NCBI GenBank assembly: GCA_017561615.1
Contig: JAFZBT010000079.1
Location: 1-27,711 of the forward strand
DNA: 27,711 bases
Direction of reading: 5' to 3'
From: Erysipelotrichaceae bacterium
Lineage (GTDB): Bacteria; Bacillota_I; Bacilli_A; Erysipelotrichales; Erysipelotrichaceae
Shown: in pieces, positions 15,872-23,976 of the stretch
Numbering within the stretch: position 1 is the stretch's first letter
Layout of the letters: each line of letters opens with the position of its first letter
Translations under genes and position numbers: made by a program
Notes under the pieces: model-generated
Told to the model about the DNA's origin: nothing
The model's input: only the letters and a program-made list of their open reading frames with translations
Database searches by the model: none

Positions 15872-17139
15872 TGAAGGCGGTAATTTCCAAACGATCGAAC
15901 GATTCGGTAACTATCAGAGTGCCTTCTTCCAAGTCGCTTACCCATCGGGCCCTGATCGCTGCGGCGCTGGCGGACGGACCGTCAGTCATTTACAGTCCGG
16001 CAATGAATCAGGATACCGAAGCTACCATCGAAGCATTGAAGAAGCTGAATGTCAGCATAGAGATATCCGAGGACTTCATGACCGTTTCCGGTAATGCCGA
16101 TTTTGCGGCATATGACGGCAGCGTCATCGACTGTCGGGAATCCGGCAGCACGCTGCGCTTTCTGATACCGCTGTTTGTTCACAGCGGCCGGCTTTGCCGC
16201 TTCAGCGGTCAGGGAAAGCTGATGGAAAGACCGCTTACCCTCTACCGGGATATCTATGGAAAAACGGGAACGTTTGACCTCATCGATCAGATCCTTTCCG
16301 TGCAGGGGGAAAACGACGCACCGGCTTATGAACTGGCGGGAAACGTTTCTTCGCAGTTCATCAGCGGCCTGCTGTTTGCCCTTCCCTTTGAAGAGCACGA
16401 CAGCCGGATAATCCTGATTCCGCCGGTTGAATCGCTTTCCTATATCGACATGACCATCGACGTACTGGCAAAGGCAGGAATAAGCGCTGCCAGAGACGGT
16501 GATGTCATCTTCATAGCGGGCAGACAGAAGTATCAGTCTTTCAGCTGCCGGATAGAGGGCGACGATTCCCAGGCAGCCTTCTTCATCGCTCAGGCGATCA
16601 TGCAGAAGCGAACGATCATGCTTGAAGGTATCTCCCCTGTTTCCCGTCAGGCTGATCACGTCATGGTTTCCCTGGCCAGACAGTGCGGAGCGGAGATAAC
16701 GGAACGACCTGAGGGAATAGAAATAACCGGCAGAAAGGCAGAGCCCTTATGTGCCGATCTGTCTGACTGCCCTGATCTGGGCCCGATCCTGTTTGCCCTG
16801 GCAGCCGCCACGCAGGGGACCAGCCGCTTCCGTAATGTATCGCGTCTGCGGCTGAAGGAATCAGACCGCATAGCGGCCATGAAACAGCAGCTGCTGAAGA
16901 CCGGCTGCCGTTTTGAGGAAACGGATAATGAAGTAGTGATCACCGGCAATAAGAGCCTGAAAGGCGGCTGGAACTTCTTCGGCCACAATGATCATCGAAT
17001 CGTGATGGCTCTGTCGATCCTGGCTTCCTCTTCTGAGAATCCGTCAGTGATCGAAGGCATTCAGGCAGTCAGTAAGAGCTATCCCGGATTCTTTGAGGAT
17101 CTGAAGGCAACCGGAACGGAGGTAAGCATTGATGATTGA
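15871..17139 (+). CDS. aroA: EPSP synthase (3-phosphoshikimate 1-carboxyvinyltransferase)
   Basis: The 422-residue product has VPSSKSLTHRALIAAAL at the start, the phosphoenolpyruvate-site loop ESGSTLRFLIPL (about residues 90-101), GNVSSQFISGLL, RLRLKESDRIAAMK and HNDHRIVMALSI. It joins PEP to shikimate 3-phosphate and is the target of glyphosate. The loop reads SGSTLR rather than the NAGTAMR of typical class I enzymes, a variant also familiar from other Firmicutes; sensitivity cannot be judged by eye. GGAGG lies 10 bases before the ATG. It overlaps aroK by one base and tyrA by eight. Confidence 0.97.
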   Translation: MKAVISKRSNDSVTIRVPSSKSLTHRALIAAALADGPSVIYSPAMNQDTEATIEALKKLNVSIEISEDFMTVSGNADFAAYDGSVIDCRESGSTLRFLIPLFVHSGRLCRFSGQGKLMERPLTLYRDIYGKTGTFDLIDQILSVQGENDAPAYELAGNVSSQFISGLLFALPFEEHDSRIILIPPVESLSYIDMTIDVLAKAGISAARDGDVIFIAGRQKYQSFSCRIEGDDSQAAFFIAQAIMQKRTIMLEGISPVSRQADHVMVSLARQCGAEITERPEGIEITGRKAEPLCADLSDCPDLGPILFALAAATQGTSRFRNVSRLRLKESDRIAAMKQQLLKTGCRFEETDNEVVITGNKSLKGGWNFFGHNDHRIVMALSILASSSENPSVIEGIQAVSKSYPGFFEDLKATGTEVSIDD

Positions 17140-17983
17140 TAAAAACGCTGAGATCGCCATCATCGGGCTTGGTCTGATAGGCGGCAGCTATGCTGAAGCG
17201 CTGTCCCAGGCCGGCTATCCGGTGATCGGCATCGACATTGATGAAAAGGCCGTGGAATATGCCCTTGAAAGAAACTGGATCGTCAGCGGATCATCCGACC
17301 CGGATACGATAGGCAGCTGTTCACTGGTAATTTCCGCCCTATATCCGGATGCTTTTGTTCAATGGGTAAGAAAGAACCGCAACGCTTTTAAGAAAGACGC
17401 CATCCTTACGGATGTCACAGGTGTAAAAAGAGCGGTTATCAGCCAGGTAAATGAAGCCTTAAGGGACGATGTGGAATTCATTGCGACTCACCCAATGGCC
17501 GGCCGGGAATCAAGAGGCATCGGCTATGCCGACAGCAGTCAGTTTGCCGGCGCCAACTTCATCATCGTGCCGACGCCCCGTAACACGGACCGGGCCGTGG
17601 AAACTGCCAGACAGCTGGCAGAAATATTGGGATTTCAGCGTATTTCCGTTCTCACTCCCGAACAGCATGACCGGATAATCGGCTTTGTCTCGCAGCTGTG
17701 TCACGTCATCGCCGTATCGCTGATGAACATAACCGACGATCCCCGTTTGGTTGAATATACCGGCGACAGTTTCCGGGATCTGACCAGGATCGCCCAGATC
17801 AATGAGGATCTCTGGCCGCAGCTGTTCATCGCCAATAAGGACAATCTGATGAGCGAGATCGACAATCTGATCAGTCAGATGGAGATCATGAAGAAGCTGA
17901 TCGAAGAAGAAGATGTCGAGGCAATGAAGAAACTGATGAAGCAGGCGGGAGAACGGAGAAGCAGGTTTGAAAAGCCTCAGTAA
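17132..17983 (+). CDS. tyrA: Prephenate dehydrogenase
   Basis: The product has 283 residues from the ATG at 17132 (GGAGG at 17118-17122; an in-frame TTG at 17129 is less likely). The Rossmann loop is IIGLGLIGGS (residues 10-19), followed by DVTGVK, ATHPMAGRE with His120, the helical-domain motif QLCHVIAVSL, and GDSFRDLTRIA. It oxidatively decarboxylates prephenate to 4-hydroxyphenylpyruvate with NAD(P). There is no mutase domain and no C-terminal ACT domain, so Tyr feedback through ACT is not expected. It is the last gene of the operon, before a two-way terminator. Confidence 0.95.
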   Translation: MIDKNAEIAIIGLGLIGGSYAEALSQAGYPVIGIDIDEKAVEYALERNWIVSGSSDPDTIGSCSLVISALYPDAFVQWVRKNRNAFKKDAILTDVTGVKRAVISQVNEALRDDVEFIATHPMAGRESRGIGYADSSQFAGANFIIVPTPRNTDRAVETARQLAEILGFQRISVLTPEQHDRIIGFVSQLCHVIAVSLMNITDDPRLVEYTGDSFRDLTRIAQINEDLWPQLFIANKDNLMSEIDNLISQMEIMKKLIEEEDVEAMKKLMKQAGERRSRFEKPQ

Positions 17984-17988
17984 AAACG

Positions 17989-18015
17989 AAAGACAGGAAT
18001 GATCCTGTCTTTTCT
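17989..18015. terminator. Bidirectional terminator between tyrA and the convergent fusion gene
   Basis: A 10-bp perfect stem (17989-17998 with 18003-18012) has a 4-base loop and T-rich flanks on both strands. It serves tyrA on the plus strand and the mutase-aminotransferase gene on the minus strand. Confidence 0.85.
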
Positions 18016-18017
18016 CA

Positions 18018-19520
18018 TTATTTTGAAGTCTGTGACCTTACTTCATCGAGGACCTGCTTCATCCGCTGCGCAAGTCCGGCTATCTGGGAGATCCTGAGCG
18101 AACAGATGGCTACCCGGATGGCCTTGCGGAAATGAACGCAGTAGATATGGGCGTCCTTGAGCGCCTGATAGTACCGGTCGATGATATCCGGTTCAATGTC
18201 CAGGCAGATGAAGAAGCCTTCCTGATAGGGGACTAACGGCAGTCCGACCCGCTGGGCATTGCTGATGAAGAGCTGACTGCGCGCTTTCAGCAGATCGATC
18301 GCCTGCTGCTTTTCCTGAAGGTATTCATCCTGGTGGTCCTTCATCAGCAGCACAAAGGCATCCATGAAGCCGTTGTTGACGTTGGACCATGTTCCCCTGG
18401 CGGAGCGGCAGAAGCAGTTGAACAGATGATCGGCCTGCTGCTGGCGGTGAGCAAGGATGATGCAGTTGCCCAAGCGCATGCCGTAGGCGGTAAGCGACTT
18501 GGAACAGCTGAAGGTAATACATATGGCGACGTTATCATTGATTCCGTTGAAGGCTTCCATGTAATCGGTGGCGTTCTTCCAGTCATAGGCATAGTCGAGA
18601 TAGGCGACGTCATTGATGATCATGACCGGACCAACAACGGCAAGTTCATTGAAGAAACTGATGAGCTGCTTCCAGTTTTCCTTTCCCAGCGAAGCGCCGG
18701 TAGGATTATGGCAGGGATCATTGATGATGACGGCAAGCCGTTTCTGCCGTTTCATGATGAGAGCAGCCTTTTCCTTTAGACTGTCAATGGATGGCTGGCC
18801 CTGGGCGAAGAGACCGTATGTTTCGGTATTAAGTCCGCTGCGGGCAGCCATGATGCGGTAGGTCCCCCAGCAGATCTCGGGAATGAGCAGAGCATCGCCC
18901 CGGTTGAGACAGTTGGAAACCGGCAGGTAAAGAGCGCCGGTGCCGCCGGGAGTGGCGATCAGACGGTGCGGAAGGTGCAGATTGTCGAGCCGGTTGATCC
19001 AGCGGTAGACTGCCTCGTTGAAGTCTTCGTTGCCTTCGATACGGCTGGCATAGGTAGCCCGGCGGCTGTCGGGAATGCATTCATAGGTATCATAGACCGA
19101 CCTGAAGGTAATGATGCTGCCCTGTTCATCATGCAGGGATCCGATCGTGGCATTGGCCAGGCAGTCCGGATCGTTACGGGCATCCGCCCCGGCCTTGAAG
19201 GCATTGTCCACAAATGCGGAGAAGTCAGCGCTGTCGTTGAGAAGCGGTTCGCTTTCCGCTGTTACGCTGCTTTGATGAAGACGGGATATCTCAAGCAGAT
19301 TCCTCTGGAAACTGAGATAGCTTTCCTGCCATTTCTCTTCCACCTGCGAAAGATTGCTGCTGATGATCTCGCTTTCCCGCTTACTGTCCAGTATCGGAAG
19401 GCTGTTTTCCTTCTTGTAAGCTGCCACCTTATCAACGGTTTCCATCCTGCGGATGAAAAGATCGCGCAGCTGAGCGTCAATGTCATCAAGCTGATTGCGT
19501 AAATCCTTCAGATCAGTCAT
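18018..19520 (-). CDS. Chorismate mutase (AroQ type) fused to aromatic aminotransferase
   Basis: The product has 500 residues from the ATG at 19520, with AGGTG 5 bases upstream; an ATG at 19523 and a GTG at 19529 are alternatives. Residues 1 to about 88 are an AroQ chorismate mutase. By alignment to E. coli the active-site residues are kept: Arg8, Arg25, Lys36, Asp45, Arg48, Glu49, and a Ser79/Gln83 pair. Residues about 125-500 are a fold-type I PLP aminotransferase with TPGGTGALYLP, Asn272-Pro-Thr-Gly275, NDVAYLDY, the Schiff-base Lys341 in SCSKSLTAYG, and a C-terminal Arg-rich IRVAICSLRIS. Chorismate would give prephenate, and the same protein could transaminate phenylpyruvate and 4-hydroxyphenylpyruvate. 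PheA and TyrA next door supply the middle step. The aromatic substrate is inferred from context. Confidence 0.88.
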   Translation of the reverse strand: MTDLKDLRNQLDDIDAQLRDLFIRRMETVDKVAAYKKENSLPILDSKRESEIISSNLSQVEEKWQESYLSFQRNLLEISRLHQSSVTAESEPLLNDSADFSAFVDNAFKAGADARNDPDCLANATIGSLHDEQGSIITFRSVYDTYECIPDSRRATYASRIEGNEDFNEAVYRWINRLDNLHLPHRLIATPGGTGALYLPVSNCLNRGDALLIPEICWGTYRIMAARSGLNTETYGLFAQGQPSIDSLKEKAALIMKRQKRLAVIINDPCHNPTGASLGKENWKQLISFFNELAVVGPVMIINDVAYLDYAYDWKNATDYMEAFNGINDNVAICITFSCSKSLTAYGMRLGNCIILAHRQQQADHLFNCFCRSARGTWSNVNNGFMDAFVLLMKDHQDEYLQEKQQAIDLLKARSQLFISNAQRVGLPLVPYQEGFFICLDIEPDIIDRYYQALKDAHIYCVHFRKAIRVAICSLRISQIAGLAQRMKQVLDEVRSQTSK

Positions 19521-19548
19521 CATTATCACCTGCTGTTCTTACAGTTTA

Positions 19549-19578
19549 AATATACCATACAGAGATCTGGCTGAGCAA
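19549..19578 (-). promoter_or_regulatory. Promoter of the mutase-aminotransferase gene
   Basis: On the minus strand, TTGCTC (19578-19573) and an extended -10, TGG followed by TATATT (19554-19549), are 18 bases apart. It is divergent from the apt promoter. Confidence 0.5.
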
Positions 19579-19629
19579 AAGATGAGACGCAAATGCGGCA
19601 GTTCACATATGTACTTTTATGAGGGCGTT

Positions 19630-19638
19630 TGTTATAAT
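19630..19638 (+). promoter_or_regulatory. Extended -10 promoter of apt
   Basis: TGT followed by a perfect TATAAT (19633-19638) forms an extended -10. No convincing -35 is seen at 16-18 bases. The apt start follows 28 bases later. Confidence 0.6.
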
Positions 19639-19665
19639 TGAAGAGTATTTTTTGGGGAGGTACTT

Positions 19666-20178
19666 ATGAATTTCGAGAATTACATTGCTGCTATTCCTGA
19701 TTATCCGGTTGAGGGCATTCTGTTCAGAGACATTACTCCGCTGCTGCAGAATGGCGAGGCATTCAAGGCCGTTACCGATAAGCTTGTTGAATTTGCCAAA
19801 GAAGTTGGCGCAGAAGTGATCGTCGGACCGGAGTCCAGAGGATTCATCTTCGGCTGTCCGGTTGCTACTGCCTTGGGAATCGGCTTTGTGCCGGCCAGAA
19901 AGCCCCACAAGCTGCCGCGAGAGACCGTTTCCTACGAATACGCTCTTGAATACGGCACCAATACTCTGGAAATGCATAAGGATGCCATCCAGCCCGGTCA
20001 GAAGGTTCTGGTAATCGATGACCTGCTGGCTACCGGCGGAACCATTGAAGCTGCCAATAAGATCATCGAGTCTCTGGGCGGCGAAGTTGTCGGCTGCGCC
20101 TTCCTGATTGAACTTGAAGATCTCAAGGGCAGGGAGAGACTGCACGACTACAACGTATTAACGCTTATCAAATACTAA
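19666..20178 (+). CDS. apt: Adenine phosphoribosyltransferase
   Basis: The 170-residue product is standard for APRT. It begins with an amphipathic region and [17 protein letters not shown], then [24 protein letters not shown] and the PRPP-binding loop [13 protein letters not shown]. It salvages adenine to AMP with PRPP. GGGAGG lies 5 bases before the ATG. Its position directly before relA is conserved in many Firmicutes. A hairpin separates it from relA. Confidence 0.97.
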   Translation: MNFENYIAAIPDYPVEGILFRDITPLLQNGEAFKAVTDKLVEFAKEVGAEVIVGPESRGFIFGCPVATALGIGFVPARKPHKLPRETVSYEYALEYGTNTLEMHKDAIQPGQKVLVIDDLLATGGTIEAANKIIESLGGEVVGCAFLIELEDLKGRERLHDYNVLTLIKY

Positions 20179-20201
20179 TCGAAGATCATTCTTCGATTTT
20201 T
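20178..20201 (+). terminator. Hairpin terminator/attenuator between apt and relA
   Basis: An 8-bp perfect stem (20178-20185 with 20190-20197) starts at the apt stop codon, has a 4-base loop and runs into TTTTT. No promoter is visible between it and relA, so relA probably relies on read-through. Confidence 0.65.
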
Positions 20202-20215
20202 AAAAGTGAGGGAGC

Positions 20216-22420
20216 ATGAGCAGTCACGTCGTGGTAACCGATGAGCTGTTCTTCAATGAAGTACGCAAGTACATCACTGATGAACAGTCTCTGGACATGA
20301 TCAGAAGGGCACACCAGTTTGCCCGTGAAAAGCATGAGGGCCAGTTCCGCAAGTCCGGAGACCCCTACTTTTCCCATGCCCTGAACGTCGGCTACATCCT
20401 GGCAACCATCCAGGCCGGACCCCAGACGATCTGCGCCGGCCTGCTCCATGATGTCATGGAGGACTGCGGTGTTTCCTATGAGCAGATTGCCGAACTGTTT
20501 GATCCGGACGTCGCCAACCTGGTTGAAGGGGTAACCAAGATAGGCAACATCCAGTTCAAGGATGAGAAGGAATACCTGGCTGCCAATCACCGCAAGATCT
20601 TCATTGCGATGGCAAAGGATATCCGGGTCATTCTGATCAAGCTTGTCGACCGTCTGCATAACATGCGGACACTGTCGTTCCATACGCCTGAAAAGCAGAA
20701 GAAGATCGCTTCGGAAACCCTGCAGGTCTATGCGCCGATCGCTCACCGTCTGGGCCTTGCGGAGATCAAGAATGAACTGGAAGACCTCTCCTTCCTGTAT
20801 CTGCAGCCGGAAAAATACCGTGAGATAGCCTCGCTGGTAGAAGCCAAGAAAGCGGAAAGACAGGCCATCGTTGACCGGATGATCGAAGAGATCAGGGAAA
20901 TGCTGCAGAAGCACAACTTCCATTTCCGCATCTTCGGCCGCTGCAAGCACCTCTATTCCATCTACAACAAGATGGTGACCAAGAACAAGAGGTTCGATGA
21001 GATCCTTGACCTCTATGCCATCCGCATCGTTACCGAAACGGAACTGAACTGCTATGAGATCCTCGGCTACATTCATGCCCAGTACCGTCCGGTAAACGGC
21101 AGGCTGAAGGACTACATTGCCATGCCGAAGATGAACATGTACCAGTCGCTGCATACAACCATTCTTGACGAGAACGGCTATATCTTTGAAGTGCAGATCC
21201 GTACTGAGGAAATGGATGACGTCGCTGAAAGAGGCGTTGCCGCTCACTGGTCATATAAGGAAGGCAAGTATAACAGCGCATCCGAGCAGAAGGAGATTGA
21301 AAACAAGCTCGGCTGGTTCCATGACATGATCACGATGATGGATGAAGCTCAGCTTGAGCATCCGACTGACTTCATGAACCAGATCCAGAAGGACATCTTT
21401 GAGGCAAACGTCTATGTCATGACTCCCAAGGGCAGAGTCATTGAACTGCCCAACGGTTCCACACCGATTGACTTCGCCTACCGCGTACATACCGACGTAG
21501 GCCATTCCATGGTCGGAGCCATCGTCAACGGAGCCATGGTACCCATCAGCACCAAGCTGAAGACCGGCGACGTTGTCAACATCAAGACAGCCAAGGGAAC
21601 CGGTCCGTCAGAAGACTGGCTCAAGATCGCCAAGACAGCCACAGCCCGCAGCAAGATCAAGGCCTATCTCCAGAAGAAGGAGAATGAAGACCGCGCCGAA
21701 ATGATTGCCAAGGGCGAGAAGATGCTGGCCGAGGAAGTGCGCAAGCGCGGACTTGATGAAAAGGAATTCCTGGATAAGAACCACTATGAAGGCCTGTACG
21801 GTCAGCTCGGCGTCAACAACTACAACGAGCTGATGTATGCCATCGCCACCAAGAGCGCCAATCCGGCTCATGTCATCGACAAGACGTCCAACGTCAAGAG
21901 ACCGTCCCTTATTGATAACAATACATTGGTAAGTCTGTTCAGCGAAAGGGAAAAGAAGAAGAAACGCATCGTCTCCGAGGGAGGAGTCGTCGTTGAGGGA
22001 ATTGATAACGTCAAGGTTGCCATTGCCGGCTGCTGCATGCCGGTATACGGCGATCCGATCGTCGGATACATCACCAAGGGATTCGGCGTCAAGGTGCACC
22101 GGGCTGACTGCCCCAACATCGTCAATGAGTCATCAAGGCTCATAGACGTCAAATGGGATGAGAGCCAGGACGAGCATACATATGAATGCTGGATCCGCAT
22201 CGACGCTACTGACCGTAACTTCCTGATCAGTGACATAGTGACCCTGCTATCGCAGTATAAGATCACCATCACCGGACTTAATTCGGAAGTTCTGCCCGAC
22301 AAGATCAATTCCTATGTCGAGATAAGAATGAAGGTCAAGGACAACGTACAGCTGCAGAACGTGATCGACAACATGCGCAAGATCGACTCGATCGTCAGCG
22401 TCAGCCGCATCATGAAATAA
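20216..22420 (+). CDS. relA: Bifunctional (p)ppGpp synthetase/hydrolase (Rel/RSH)
   Basis: The 734-residue product has all domains of a long Rel. The HD hydrolase domain carries His54, His78-Asp79 and Asp145 in VDRLHNMRT. The synthetase domain has GRCKHLYSIYNKM, LDLYAIRIV and Arg296-Leu-Lys-Asp299 before YIAMPKMNMYQSLHTT. That RxKD form marks bifunctional enzymes rather than the synthesis-only ExDD form. TGS (about 390-450), a Cys-Cys zinc-finger-like region (AGCCMPVYGDPIVGY) and a C-terminal ACT domain follow. It makes and destroys the stringent-response alarmone, sensing uncharged tRNA on ribosomes. The ribosome binding site (AGGGAG) sits unusually close to the ATG. The dtd gene that follows relA in B. 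subtilis is missing. Confidence 0.97.
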   Translation: MSSHVVVTDELFFNEVRKYITDEQSLDMIRRAHQFAREKHEGQFRKSGDPYFSHALNVGYILATIQAGPQTICAGLLHDVMEDCGVSYEQIAELFDPDVANLVEGVTKIGNIQFKDEKEYLAANHRKIFIAMAKDIRVILIKLVDRLHNMRTLSFHTPEKQKKIASETLQVYAPIAHRLGLAEIKNELEDLSFLYLQPEKYREIASLVEAKKAERQAIVDRMIEEIREMLQKHNFHFRIFGRCKHLYSIYNKMVTKNKRFDEILDLYAIRIVTETELNCYEILGYIHAQYRPVNGRLKDYIAMPKMNMYQSLHTTILDENGYIFEVQIRTEEMDDVAERGVAAHWSYKEGKYNSASEQKEIENKLGWFHDMITMMDEAQLEHPTDFMNQIQKDIFEANVYVMTPKGRVIELPNGSTPIDFAYRVHTDVGHSMVGAIVNGAMVPISTKLKTGDVVNIKTAKGTGPSEDWLKIAKTATARSKIKAYLQKKENEDRAEMIAKGEKMLAEEVRKRGLDEKEFLDKNHYEGLYGQLGVNNYNELMYAIATKSANPAHVIDKTSNVKRPSLIDNNTLVSLFSEREKKKKRIVSEGGVVVEGIDNVKVAIAGCCMPVYGDPIVGYITKGFGVKVHRADCPNIVNESSRLIDVKWDESQDEHTYECWIRIDATDRNFLISDIVTLLSQYKITITGLNSEVLPDKINSYVEIRMKVKDNVQLQNVIDNMRKIDSIVSVSRIMK

Positions 22421-22434
22421 ACTGTAATACAGTT
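22420..22434 (+). terminator. Weak hairpin after relA
   Basis: A 6-bp stem (22420-22425 with 22429-22434) with a 3-base loop is followed by a T-rich but interrupted tail. It may end relA transcription weakly. Confidence 0.35.
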
Positions 22435-22441
22435 GTTTGAT

Positions 22442-22469
22442 TTGACTTGCCTTATTTATGTGTTAAGAT
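22442..22469 (+). promoter_or_regulatory. Promoter of the hisS-aspS T-box leader
   Basis: TTGACT at 22442-22447 and TAAGAT at 22464-22469 are 16 bases apart. TGT before the -10 forms an extended element. Transcription would start near 22476, at the base of the T-box leader. Confidence 0.65.
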
Positions 22470-22475
22470 ATTAGC

Positions 22476-22673
22476 AGATTCGTGGAAAAAGAGGGTTGTC
22501 AGTAGTTTCTGCAGAGAGGAAGCGGCCGGTGAAAGCTTCCGGAACGAATGACAGCTTGACACTTTGGAGAATTCTCTGCGAAAGAGAGTAGCAGAGAACG
22601 TATAAGGGCGTTAACCTTTCGAGAAGCAATTAAGGTGGCACCACGCTCAAAGCGTCCTTATCGGACGCTTTTT
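22476..22673 (+). promoter_or_regulatory. T-box leader, Asp (GAC) specifier, controlling hisS-aspS
   Basis: The antiterminator T-box AAGGTGGCACCACG is at 22632-22645. Stem I can be folded by eye. The lower helix lies near 22492-22502 with 22555-22565. A GTTTC/GGAAC helix (22505-22509 with 22541-22545) follows, then an AGAGAG bulge region and a distal hairpin GGAAGC/GCTTCC (22518-22523 with 22535-22540) whose loop contains GGTGAAA. The specifier-loop strand reads GAATGACAG (22546-22554), giving GAC (Asp) at 22550-22552 followed by A. Uncharged tRNA-Asp would stabilise the antiterminator and switch on both synthetase genes. The T-box identity is firm; the specifier depends on my manual fold. 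Confidence 0.9.
22649..22673 (+). terminator. Regulated terminator of the T-box leader
   Basis: A 9-bp perfect stem (22649-22657 with 22663-22671) with a 5-base loop ends in TTTTT, directly downstream of the T-box sequence. Confidence 0.9.
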
Positions 22674-22693
22674 AGTTTATTGGGAGGACGTTT

Positions 22694-23971
22694 ATGGAAA
22701 ACAGATACCAGATGCCCAGAGGAACGTTTGACATCTATGATGAGGATGTTCTGGTCTGGAGGAAGGTCGAAAGGCTGCTCAGAGACATCTGCGCGCTTTA
22801 CGGCTATGAGGAGATCCGCACTCCGATCTTTGAATCAACGGAGGTCTTTAAGGGCGAAAACGATTCCAGCGACATGGTCAACAAGGAGATGTATACCTTT
22901 GACGACAACGGCGGCCGCTCACTGACTTTAAGGCCGGAAGGAACGAAGGGAATAATCCGGGCATTTGTTGAACACAAGATGTTCGGCGATGCTGATCTGC
23001 CCAAGAAACTGTATTACATGGGACCGATGTTCCGCTATGACCGTCCTCAGAAGGGCAGATACCGTCAGTTCCATCAGTTCGGCGTTGAGGCCATCGGCGC
23101 CCGGGATCCGCTTCTGGATGTTGAGACCATCGCCTTAGGGTGGCACATTGCCAAGGCCATGGGCATCAGCAATATAAAGCTTCTTATCAACTCCCTGGGC
23201 GATAAGGAATCCCGAGATTCCTACCGCAAGGCACTGACCGATCACTTCACTCCCCATCTGGATGAGCTGTGCGCTGACTGCCACCGGAGGCTGAAGCAGA
23301 ATCCGCTGCGCGTGCTTGACTGCAAGGTTGACCGCGACAGGGAATTCTTCCAAACCGCTCCCAGCATTCAGGATTATCTGAATGAACCCAGCCGTGAATA
23401 CTTTGCCAGAGTTCTTAAGGGACTTGATGATCTGGGCATTGTCTATGAGATCGATCCGCATCTGGTAAGAGGACTGGATTACTATACCAATACCGTCTTT
23501 GAGGTCGTACCTGTCGATGATGCCGGTCAGCAGGCTACCATCATCGGCGGAGGCCAGTATGACGGACTGGTTGAAAGCTTCGGCGGCGGCGATCTGTGCG
23601 GCTTCGGCTTCGGCATGGGACTTGAGAGAATGATCTCCCTGGCCAAGGAGCAGGGCGGTCTGCAGGTTGAAAGAGAAAAGAATGACGTATATGTAATAGC
23701 CATCGGAGAAGTAGGCGATTATGGCCTGAGGATCGCACAGAAGCTGCGTGATGCAGGTTTCAGCGTTCTGATGGATTATGCTCACAGAGGCATGAAAGGC
23801 CAGTTCAAGGCCGCAGAAAGAGCTCAAAGCAAGGCTATCATCATTGCCGGCGAAGATGAGCTGAATGCCGGAAAGGTGAACATCAAGGATACTTCCACCA
23901 GAGAACAGATAACGGTGTCATACGAGCAAATCGTTGACAGCATAACAGAGATAATTGGAAAGCAGGGGTAA
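22694..23971 (+). CDS. hisS: Histidyl-tRNA synthetase
   Basis: The 425-residue product is a class II synthetase. The start region is PRGTFDIYDED. Motif 1 lies around RTPIFESTEVFKGEN, followed by TLRPEGTKGIIRAF, motif 2 at MFRYDRPQKGRYRQFHQFG, the histidine-specific LVRGLDYYTNTVFEV, and motif 3 in GFGFGMGLER. A C-terminal anticodon-binding domain follows from about residue 330. It charges tRNA-His in the cytoplasm. GGGAGG at 22682-22687 precedes the ATG. It is controlled by the T-box leader and lies 5 bases before aspS. Confidence 0.97.
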   Translation: MENRYQMPRGTFDIYDEDVLVWRKVERLLRDICALYGYEEIRTPIFESTEVFKGENDSSDMVNKEMYTFDDNGGRSLTLRPEGTKGIIRAFVEHKMFGDADLPKKLYYMGPMFRYDRPQKGRYRQFHQFGVEAIGARDPLLDVETIALGWHIAKAMGISNIKLLINSLGDKESRDSYRKALTDHFTPHLDELCADCHRRLKQNPLRVLDCKVDRDREFFQTAPSIQDYLNEPSREYFARVLKGLDDLGIVYEIDPHLVRGLDYYTNTVFEVVPVDDAGQQATIIGGGQYDGLVESFGGGDLCGFGFGMGLERMISLAKEQGGLQVEREKNDVYVIAIGEVGDYGLRIAQKLRDAGFSVLMDYAHRGMKGQFKAAERAQSKAIIIAGEDELNAGKVNIKDTSTREQITVSYEQIVDSITEIIGKQG

Positions 23972-23976
23972 AAATC

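Noticed and set aside
18333..18779. Plus-strand open frame of 148 codons opposite the fusion gene
   Set aside because: It is a shadow of the conserved aminotransferase domain on the minus strand and has no conserved motif.
20186..21247. Open frame of 353 codons on the minus strand inside relA
   Set aside because: The plus strand encodes a fully conserved Rel protein; the antisense translation shows no recognisable domain.
22560..22562. CAC His specifier in the T-box
   Set aside because: In the best manual fold this triplet lies in the lower helix of stem I, while GAC occupies the specifier loop in the usual GAAT-codon-A context.
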